Positions 1-5,432 of a stretch of DNA of 6,207 nt are shown piece after piece. This DNA comes from a bacterium (GTDB lineage Bacteria; Oederibacteriota; PGYV01; DSBP01): the NCBI GenBank assembly GCA_011049465.1, contig DSBP01000155.1:1-6207 (forward strand), written 5' to 3'. The notes beneath the pieces were generated by a model. The model saw only the letters and a program-made list of their open reading frames with translations. It ran no database searches and was not told where the DNA came from. The number at the start of each line of letters is the position of its first letter. Positions within the stretch are counted from its first letter, which is position 1. The translations under genes were made by a program, and so were the position numbers.

Positions 1-15
1 TATTTTCTTTCCCGC

Positions 16-474
16 CTACAACCCTGCTCTGTTTTTTATCCTGCCGGTAATCTCTTCAAGCTTTTCCTCAAGCGCGGGTGTCAGGTTTTCGCTGAACTCC
101 GTGTTGTTCTCCACTTCTATGCCGAATATCCTCACCTTTGAGGGCATATGAGCGCCCAGGCGGCGGCCCATATTAATCGCCTCAAAGAGCGATATGTCGT
201 GCGACGAGAGAACCCTGTGGGTGCCCGGCCCTTTTTCGTCTATCTCAACAACTTCTCCCAAAGGGAATTTTCCCGTCTTTATGGAATCAATAACGATAAG
301 CGCTTCATAGCCGGTGATGGCGTCAAGAAGCGACATGCCGCCGGTCTCGCACAGGTGGAGCGAGCATGTGCCTGCGGGAAGCCGGTCATAAAGCATTTTT
401 GCCGCCCGCAGCCCGACAGAGTCGTCGGAAAGGATTGAGTTGCCCATGCCTAATATTAAATACCTATTATTCAT
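16..474 (-). CDS. Hydrogenase maturation endopeptidase (HyaD/HybD/HycI family, peptidase M52)
   Basis: This nickel-sensing protease removes the C-terminal tail of the hydrogenase large subunit after the histidine of the DPCxxC motif, the last maturation step; MvhA from the preceding gene is the obvious substrate. The chosen start at 474 gives 152 residues, typical of the family (about 150-165), opening with YLILGMGNSILSDD. Compared with E. coli HybD, the metal ligands Glu16, Asp62 and His93 correspond to D18, D63 (VIDS) and H92 (SSHD); the ETGG turn at 43-46 also matches. The ATG shares ATGA with the mvhA stop. Only a weak GAAGAG lies upstream, so translation is probably coupled to mvhA. The frame stays open upstream to 573, but that would add 33 unrelated residues overlapping mvhA. 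It ends TAG. Whether more genes follow cannot be seen. Family assignment is firm; the exact symbol (hycI, hyaD, frhD-like) cannot be settled here. Confidence 0.93.
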   Translation of the reverse strand: MNNRYLILGMGNSILSDDSVGLRAAKMLYDRLPAGTCSLHLCETGGMSLLDAITGYEALIVIDSIKTGKFPLGEVVEIDEKGPGTHRVLSSHDISLFEAINMGRRLGAHMPSKVRIFGIEVENNTEFSENLTPALEEKLEEITGRIKNRAGL

Positions 475-1934
475 ATTCTCTTCAAAATATCCTTTACTTT
501 CCCATTTCCGTCCCTGATTTTTACTATTATAGGCATCTCCCCCGGCAGCGAATGCGTGGCGCAGCCGAAGCACGGGTCGTATGCCCTGAAGGCCATTTCA
601 ATCATGTTGAGGATGGCGTCCGTCACTTTCCCTTCCTTTGCCACAAGGGCCTTTGCCGCGTTTCTGATCGCCATATTCATCGGGCCGTAGTTAAAAGAGG
701 TGGCGACTATGATATTGACGCTCTTTGTCATGCCCTTCTCGTCCGTCTTGTAGTGGTGTATGAGCGTCCCTCTCTGCGCCTCCACTATTCCCACGCCCTC
801 TTCTGGCTTTTCCGTGGGAATTACCCTGATTTTATCGGATAGTATCTCCCCGTCATTTGCCAGCTCGACAAGATGCTCGCTGAAATACATGAGCTCAATA
901 ACGCGCGCCCAGTGCTGGGCAAGAACCTGATGCGCGGGCTTTCCGCCCAGAGTCTTAAAGAGCTTCTCGTAATTTTCCTGCGCTATGGGTGTTGTAAGGC
1001 CGTCGCATGCGTTGAGCCTTCCCATTGGCGCCACGGACGCGAATGAGCTGTCTGGCCCGTCATTGAGCCCTTTCCAGCCCTTCTTTTTAAGGTACGGGAA
1101 CTTGAGGTATGTCCACTCCTCAGCGTGCTCGGCTATGTAGTCAAGGTAGTCTTTTGGCTCAAACTTGTAAAGCTCGCTGCCCGCGGAATCAACTACCCTC
1201 ACCTTTCCGTCATACATGTTCATTTTATTGTCCTCATCCACAAGCCCCATATAATTTGTGACCAGCTTGTAAGGGTCGCTCAGTATCAGGTCAACATAGG
1301 CCTTGTTTGCCAGCACCACATCGTCAAATATTTTCAGCGTAACCTTGGCAAACTCAAGCAGTTCCGCGGCCCATTTTTTTATCTGCGCGGCCTCTTCCTT
1401 ATTGAGCCCCTTTGATACGCCGCCGGGAAGCCCCATTACCGTGTGCGTCTGATGCCCCGTGAGCATTGCCTGTATCTTCTGCGCCTTTGAACGCGCCTCA
1501 ATAACAGCCTTGCCTGTCGCGAGCCCCACCTTTTCAATGACTCCGAGTATGTTCCTCTTTGACTTGTCCGCGTCCGGGCCGACCACAAAATCAGGGGCAG
1601 CAAGCGCGTAAAAATGGGCTATGTGGGAGTGTATGTTATGCGCCTCGTAATAGAGCCTTCTCAGCTTTATCGCGGCAGGCGGCGGCGTTACTTTGTAAAC
1701 CGCGTCAACAGCCTTTACACTGGCCATATGATGCGTTCCCGGGCAGACGCCGCATATCTTGGGAACTATCCTGGGAAGCTCTTCTACCGGCCTTCCCTCG
1801 CAGAATTTCTCAAATCCCCTCAGTTCCGGAACCTCAAGATAGGCGTTCTCCACCTGTCCCGAGTCATTAAGAAAAATATCTATCTTTCCGTGGCCCTCAA
1901 GCCTTGTTATGGGGTCTATTGTGATTTTTTTCAT
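471..1934 (-). CDS. mvhA: MvhA, large catalytic subunit of group 3c [NiFe] hydrogenase (precursor)
   Basis: MvhA carries the NiFe(CN)2CO site that splits H2. The 487 residues agree with the family (about 470-490). The N-terminus has RLEGHGKI at 11-18, with E13 the likely proton-transfer glutamate. Metal ligands are C61 and C64 (KICGVCPGTHH) and C455 and C458 (DPCFGCATH, 453-461). The conserved arginine is R388 in EAQRGTLIHHY. After H461 a 26-residue tail starting SLPGEMP remains, the extension removed by a maturation protease after nickel insertion; the mature protein would be 461 residues. Small departures from common motifs are K59 where Arg is frequent before ICGVC, Q387 for Pro, and G457 where Ser is frequent. 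All four nickel-binding cysteines are present, so the enzyme should be active, and no selenocysteine is used. The gene follows mvhG by one base with AGGAGGG upstream and overlaps the protease gene by four bases. No signal or membrane segment is seen. Confidence 0.97.
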   Translation of the reverse strand: MKKITIDPITRLEGHGKIDIFLNDSGQVENAYLEVPELRGFEKFCEGRPVEELPRIVPKICGVCPGTHHMASVKAVDAVYKVTPPPAAIKLRRLYYEAHNIHSHIAHFYALAAPDFVVGPDADKSKRNILGVIEKVGLATGKAVIEARSKAQKIQAMLTGHQTHTVMGLPGGVSKGLNKEEAAQIKKWAAELLEFAKVTLKIFDDVVLANKAYVDLILSDPYKLVTNYMGLVDEDNKMNMYDGKVRVVDSAGSELYKFEPKDYLDYIAEHAEEWTYLKFPYLKKKGWKGLNDGPDSSFASVAPMGRLNACDGLTTPIAQENYEKLFKTLGGKPAHQVLAQHWARVIELMYFSEHLVELANDGEILSDKIRVIPTEKPEEGVGIVEAQRGTLIHHYKTDEKGMTKSVNIIVATSFNYGPMNMAIRNAAKALVAKEGKVTDAILNMIEMAFRAYDPCFGCATHSLPGEMPIIVKIRDGNGKVKDILKRI

Positions 1935-1935
1935 C

Positions 1936-2901
1936 TTATTTTGCCCTCCTTAAAAGTGAAACAGGCAGATTGAACCTGTAAAATGTCCCTGCCACGTCAG
2001 GAAGCGTGGCTGTAATGGAAGCAGCCTCTTCCGGCGTTCTCGCGTCTATAACCGAAGCTGCTGCAGCCAGCATCTTAGCGCCCATATCCTCAACTCCGGG
2101 CGCAGGCCCGAAACATCCCCTGCACGGCATATTTGCCTCTATGCAGCGCGCGCCGCAGCCACCCCTCGTTGCAGGGCCCATACATAATATGCCCTGCTCA
2201 AGCAGGCACCGTTCGTTGTCAGGTATTATTTCATGCGGCCTGTAAAACCGCTTGACCGATTTTTCCTCTGTTTTCTTTCTTTTGCACGAATCGCAGAGAT
2301 TTTTGTCCGCGGCGATTACCGCGCCCTTTGGCGGCAGCTTTCCCGTAATTATAGCGTTGACCGCGAGGTTGATAAGGTCAGTTGTAGGCGGGCATCCCGG
2401 CAGGAAATAATCAACATCAACAACCTGATGAAGCGCCTTCACATAATCATGCAACTCCGGAATCTCCACTTCGCCCTCAGGCACCTTTGACTTCGGCGAC
2501 GGGTAAACAGCGCCGCCATTGGTTTCCACAGACTCGCTTGTCTTGTATACTCGCTCCAATATCGCCTCTTTATTGCTAAAATTAGCGAGCCCCGGTATTC
2601 CTCCGAGATACGCGCACGAACCATAAGATATAAGTATCTTTGACTTCTTCCTCAAAAGCTGCGCAAGGTGAAGCTGCTCCGAGTTCCTGACAGCGCCGTT
2701 AAAGAGCGTGACATCAAGCTCGTTGTCCTTCAACGCCTCCACATCGGAAACCTTATAATCCATGGCAATCGGCCAGAATTTAATGTCAGCCGCGGCCGCT
2801 ATATCAAGTATCTTTTCATCCGTATCCAGGATGGAAACGTCGCACCCGCCGCACGCTCCTGCCCAGTATATGGCAAGGTTTAATTTTTTCTTTTCAGCCA
2901 T
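1936..2901 (-). CDS. mvhG: MvhG, small (electron-transfer) subunit of group 3c [NiFe] hydrogenase
   Basis: The small subunit relays electrons from the NiFe site in MvhA to MvhD through three iron-sulfur clusters. The 321-residue protein starts without a twin-arginine signal, so the enzyme is cytoplasmic. Proximal cluster ligands are C17 and C20 (GACGGCD), C96 (SYGSCAYLGG) and C170 (PGCPP). Eight more cysteines in the C-terminal half (C203, C206, C232, C240, C249, C253, C260, C263) are enough for two further [4Fe-4S] clusters, as in F420-non-reducing hydrogenases. The length is close to the roughly 300 residues of methanogen MvhG. The start is supported by GGAGG 6 bases upstream. The gene ends TAA one base before mvhA, and its last codons contain the mvhA ribosome binding site. 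Position between mvhD and mvhA, together with no diaphorase or F420-binding subunit nearby, favours group 3c over HoxY-, HydD- or FrhG-type relatives. Confidence 0.96.
   Translation of the reverse strand: MAEKKKLNLAIYWAGACGGCDVSILDTDEKILDIAAAADIKFWPIAMDYKVSDVEALKDNELDVTLFNGAVRNSEQLHLAQLLRKKSKILISYGSCAYLGGIPGLANFSNKEAILERVYKTSESVETNGGAVYPSPKSKVPEGEVEIPELHDYVKALHQVVDVDYFLPGCPPTTDLINLAVNAIITGKLPPKGAVIAADKNLCDSCKRKKTEEKSVKRFYRPHEIIPDNERCLLEQGILCMGPATRGGCGARCIEANMPCRGCFGPAPGVEDMGAKMLAAAASVIDARTPEEAASITATLPDVAGTFYRFNLPVSLLRRAK
1944..1950 (-). promoter_or_regulatory. Ribosome binding site of mvhA
   Basis: AGGAGGG on the minus strand lies 9 bases before the mvhA ATG (1934), inside the end of mvhG. 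Strong coupling of the two hydrogenase subunits is expected. Confidence 0.85.
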
Positions 2902-2907
2902 AATGTT

Positions 2908-2912
2908 CCTCC
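2908..2912 (-). promoter_or_regulatory. Ribosome binding site of mvhG
   Basis: GGAGG on the minus strand lies 6 bases before the ATG at 2901, supporting that start. It overlaps one copy of the short direct repeat. Confidence 0.8.
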
Positions 2913-2930
2913 GTATTTTATCCGTATTTT
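2910..2930. repeat. Short 10-base direct repeat in the mvhD-mvhG gap
   Basis: TCCGTATTTT occurs at 2910-2919 and again at 2921-2930 (plus strand), giving an 11-base period. On the coding strand the copy nearer mvhG contributes the first bases of its GGAGG ribosome binding site; the other copy reads CGGAT instead. It looks like a small slippage duplication, with no evident function. Confidence 0.6.
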
Positions 2931-2934
2931 TCTT

Positions 2935-3366
2935 CTATTTCACTGCCTCTTTAATCTCTTTCCAATTAAGCGGGCCGAGTTTTCTGACCTCATCGGTCAT
3001 TTCAGTTACAACCTCAGCGAACTTGTCGCCTTCCGCAGCCGAGACCCAGTCAAGCCTGAACCTTTCCCCCTCTATCCCGAACCCTTTAAGCATATCCTTT
3101 ATCATCGGCACCCGTTTCTGCATATTATAGTTGCCTTCGTTGTAATGGCAGTCACCCGGATGACAGCCGCACACAAGCACCCCGTCAGCGCCGTCAGCGA
3201 ATGATTTAAGTATAAATGTAGGGTCAACCCTGCCCGAGCACATGACCTTGATAGGCACCACATTTGCCGGATACTTTATCCTGCTGGTGCCGGCCAGATC
3301 CGCGCCTGTATATGAGCACCACCTGCATAAAAACGCCACTATTCTGGGTTCAAACTCTTCAGCCAT
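2935..3366 (-). CDS. mvhD: MvhD, [2Fe-2S] electron-transfer subunit linking hydrogenase to HdrA
   Basis: MvhD is the small iron-sulfur protein that carries electrons from the hydrogenase small subunit to the HdrA flavin. From the ATG at 3366 the protein has 143 residues, normal for a stand-alone MvhD. The family cysteine pattern is intact: C14 and C17 (FLCRWC), C43 (VMCSGRVDP), and C66, C68 and C73 (CGCHPGDCHY), which together supply the [2Fe-2S] ligands. The C-terminal half is the usual helical segment with RFRLDWVSAAEG at about 102-113. No signal peptide or membrane segment is present. The start is set by a strong ribosome binding site, six bases downstream of an alternative TTG at 3372. 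It stops with TAG, 34 bases before mvhG. In some methanogens MvhD is a selenoprotein; here every position is cysteine. Placement between hdrA and mvhG mirrors its physical role as the bridge between the two halves of the complex. Confidence 0.95.
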   Translation of the reverse strand: MAEEFEPRIVAFLCRWCSYTGADLAGTSRIKYPANVVPIKVMCSGRVDPTFILKSFADGADGVLVCGCHPGDCHYNEGNYNMQKRVPMIKDMLKGFGIEGERFRLDWVSAAEGDKFAEVVTEMTDEVRKLGPLNWKEIKEAVK

Positions 3367-3373
3367 GTTCAAT

Positions 3374-3380
3374 CCTCCTT
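3374..3380 (-). promoter_or_regulatory. Ribosome binding site that fixes the mvhD start
   Basis: AAGGAGG on the minus strand ends 7 bases before the ATG at 3366, an ideal distance. A TTG two codons upstream (3372) would be only one base from this site and cannot be served by it, so the ATG is the start. The site lies 8 bases beyond the base of the upstream inverted repeat and stays outside the putative stem. Confidence 0.88.
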
Positions 3381-3388
3381 AAAGGACA

Positions 3389-3475
3389 GTTTCAATTTTG
3401 AATTTACAATTTAAAAGTTATAAATTCCAAAGCCCTTTTTTTCACATTTGCAAATTGCAAATTTAAAATTTAAAC
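3389..3475. repeat. AT-rich imperfect inverted repeat made of TTTNNAA-like heptads
   Basis: Arms at 3389-3416 (plus) and 3448-3475 (read on minus) are identical at 23 of 28 positions, with a 31-base spacer. Each arm divides into 7-base units close to TTTNNAA, such as GTTTCAA and TTTTGAA on the plus arm, or TTTGCAA twice in tandem on the minus arm. The heptad phase continues into the spacer on the plus side (GTTATAA, ATTCCAA). In the hdrA-mvhD transcript the arms could pair with three mismatches and two G-U pairs. The outer end of one arm covers the final Val codon and TAA of hdrA. No U-tract follows and the stem is weak and A/U-rich, so a terminator is unlikely. It could be an intercistronic mRNA hairpin, a dispersed intergenic repeat, or curved DNA. 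The structure is directly visible; the function is not. Confidence 0.7.
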
Positions 3476-5431
3476 TTTCTGTAGTATTCCCTCTATCTCC
3501 TCAAATATCTGGCCGTCAAGATATCCCTTCTGCGTGATCGCGCCTGACGGGCAGACAGCCACGCACGTGCCGCAGCCTTTGCACATTGCCTCTATTATCC
3601 TTGACGCCTTATCCTCATCGCTGAATTCTATTGCCTGGTAAGGGCAGACGCTGATGCACAGCTTGCAGCCCGCGCATTTGGAGGATTCGACTGTTGATGT
3701 TACGGACTCAAGAAGAACGCGGCCCTTGTTTATTATGGAGAGCACAGCGCCTGCGGCGGCATTTGCCTGCGCCACTGTGTCGGGTATGTCTTTCGGGCCC
3801 TGTGCCGCTCCTGCCACGTAAATTCCGTCGGTAGCCGTGGCAACAGGCGCCAGTTTCGGATGTTTTTCAAGGAAGAATCCGTCTTTTGACCTCGACAGCG
3901 AGAGCGATGACGCTATCCTGGACGCGGACTTTGAAGGCTCCATTCCTATGCTTAAGATTACCATGTCAACGGGTATCCTTCTTATCTCGCCGAGAAGAGT
4001 GTCCTCCACTTTTATTATCAGCTTGCCCTGCTCATCTTTTGTAAGAGCGGTGTCAATAACTTCCGCGCCCTTGCCTCTTATAAAATGGATATCCTCGTGA
4101 ATGCACCGTTTATAGAACTCCTCGTATCCCTTGCCGAATGCCCTGATGTCAATATACAGGTTGTAAACCTCGGCTCCGGGCACCTTTTCCTTTACAAGAT
4201 GGCCGAATTTGAGGGACTGCATGCAGCATATCCTTGAGCAGTGCTCGTTGGCGTTTACGTCCCTGCTGCCCACGCAGTGGAGTATTGCCACGGCTTCAGG
4301 CTCTGTGCCGTCCTTTTTAACAACCTTGCCGCCTGTCGGGCCGCTCGCGTGCGTGTAGCGCTCGAATTCAAGCGAGGTGAGGACATTTTCATAGGTGTTG
4401 TAACCGTATTTCTCAAGGTATTTTTTATTGTCATAGAGGTCATAGCCTGTCGCCACAATGATGTTCCCGGCCCGGACTTCTAGGACCTCATCCTTGGCGT
4501 CAAGGTTGATCGCGTTCTTGCCGCATTTTTTCACGCAGACGCCGCAGCGCTTGCAGTATGCCATGTCAATCGCGTAAACAGCGGGCACAGCCTGGGGAAA
4601 AGCGCGGTAAATTGCCTTTTTATTTGAGAGGTTCTCCTCAAATTCATTGGGAACGTTCTTGACCGGGCAGAATTTCTCGCAGTCGCCGCAGCCCGTGCAC
4701 AGCTCCTCGTCCACATAGCGCGCCTTTTTTCTTATCTTAACCGTAAAATTGCCCACAAACCCCTTTATCTCCTCGACTTCGCTTAAGGTCATGAGCTCAA
4801 TGTTCCTGTTCTGCGCTATTGATACCATCTTTGGCGTCAGGATGCAGGCCGCGCAGTCAAGCGTCGGAAATGTCTTGTCAAACTTTGCCATGTGGCCGCC
4901 TATTGTAGAGTCCTTCTCGACAAGATAAACCTTTTTGCCCGCGTTTGCGATTGTGAGGGCAGCCTCAATTCCGGCTATTCCCCCGCCTATTACCACAGTG
5001 TCGGGGTTGATGTCAACTTCAGTGGGTTTTAAGGGTTGGTGCTTTACAACCCTTCTGACGGCCGCCGCTATCAGCTTTTTCGCCTTTTCAGTGGCTTTAA
5101 TTTTGTCTTCTGTCACCCAGGAGACGTGCTCCCTGATGTTTGCCATCTGAAAGAGGTATTCATTCAGCCCCGCGTTCTCAACCGCGCCCCTGAATGTCCC
5201 CTCATGCATGAGCGGCGAGCAGGAAGATACCACTATATGCGTGAGCTTGTTCTTCTCAACATCAACTTTTATCGTCTCCTGCCCGGGGTCAGAACACATA
5301 TATTTGTATTCCTTTACAAGAGCGACGTTCGCGAGTGTCTTTGAAAATCCGCAGACATCCGCGATGTCAACGGTCTGGGAAATATTCGTGCCGCAGTGGC
5401 ACACATAAACGCCTATTCTGGGTTCAGACAT
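3470..5431 (-). CDS. hdrA: Heterodisulfide reductase subunit A (HdrA), FAD-dependent electron-bifurcating iron-sulfur flavoprotein
   Basis: HdrA holds the FAD proposed to split electron pairs from hydrogenase, one to ferredoxin and one to HdrC/HdrB, in the cytoplasm. The 653 residues match the length of methanogen HdrA (about 650-660). Visible parts in order: an N-terminal domain with C11/C13 (VCHCG), C46 and C71; a Rossmann FAD motif GGGIAG at 149-154; the HdrA signature LDCAAC with C193/C196; an inserted two-cluster ferredoxin domain (C245/248/251/255 and C293/296/299/303); a second flavin-domain part with C386, C398, C402 and C403 (HCVGSRD at 385-391) and the GIYVAGAAQGPKDI stretch near 536-549; and a C-terminal two-cluster ferredoxin domain (C586/589/592/596 and C617/620/623/627). 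All cluster positions are cysteine, with no in-frame TGA suggesting selenocysteine. There is no transmembrane segment or signal peptide. The ATG has a good Shine-Dalgarno and follows hdrB by one base. The last codon and stop fall inside the inverted repeat downstream. Identification is very secure; the bifurcating role is inferred from family and neighbours. Confidence 0.97.
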   Translation of the reverse strand: MSEPRIGVYVCHCGTNISQTVDIADVCGFSKTLANVALVKEYKYMCSDPGQETIKVDVEKNKLTHIVVSSCSPLMHEGTFRGAVENAGLNEYLFQMANIREHVSWVTEDKIKATEKAKKLIAAAVRRVVKHQPLKPTEVDINPDTVVIGGGIAGIEAALTIANAGKKVYLVEKDSTIGGHMAKFDKTFPTLDCAACILTPKMVSIAQNRNIELMTLSEVEEIKGFVGNFTVKIRKKARYVDEELCTGCGDCEKFCPVKNVPNEFEENLSNKKAIYRAFPQAVPAVYAIDMAYCKRCGVCVKKCGKNAINLDAKDEVLEVRAGNIIVATGYDLYDNKKYLEKYGYNTYENVLTSLEFERYTHASGPTGGKVVKKDGTEPEAVAILHCVGSRDVNANEHCSRICCMQSLKFGHLVKEKVPGAEVYNLYIDIRAFGKGYEEFYKRCIHEDIHFIRGKGAEVIDTALTKDEQGKLIIKVEDTLLGEIRRIPVDMVILSIGMEPSKSASRIASSLSLSRSKDGFFLEKHPKLAPVATATDGIYVAGAAQGPKDIPDTVAQANAAAGAVLSIINKGRVLLESVTSTVESSKCAGCKLCISVCPYQAIEFSDEDKASRIIEAMCKGCGTCVAVCPSGAITQKGYLDGQIFEEIEGILQKV

Positions 5432-5432
5432 A

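Noticed and set aside
1..15. Terminator or further gene after the protease
   Set aside because: Only 15 bases remain in the window, with no hairpin or start signal visible.
475..573. Upstream extension of the protease frame to a Met-coded start at 573
   Set aside because: It would overlap mvhA by about 100 bases and add 33 residues with no family similarity; the ATGA overlap start at 474 gives the normal N-terminus.
366..842. Plus-strand open frames, such as 366-842, 1614-1973 and 2762-3130
   Set aside because: They lie antisense to well-identified genes, show no recognisable domain, and are shadows of the coding strand.
3367..3372. TTG start for mvhD at 3372
   Set aside because: It lies one base from the AAGGAGG site, too close for use, while the ATG at 3366 has 7-base spacing.
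3389..3475. Rho-independent terminator between hdrA and mvhD
   Set aside because: The stem is A/U-rich with mismatches, the spacer is long, and no U-tract follows in the direction of transcription. The A7 run lies in the loop.
3400..3475. A sigma-70 promoter for mvhDGA in the AT-rich gap
   Set aside because: TATAAC and TTGCAA/TTGGAA-like hexamers occur, but none pair at 16-18 base spacing with good matches; such hits are expected by chance in this composition.
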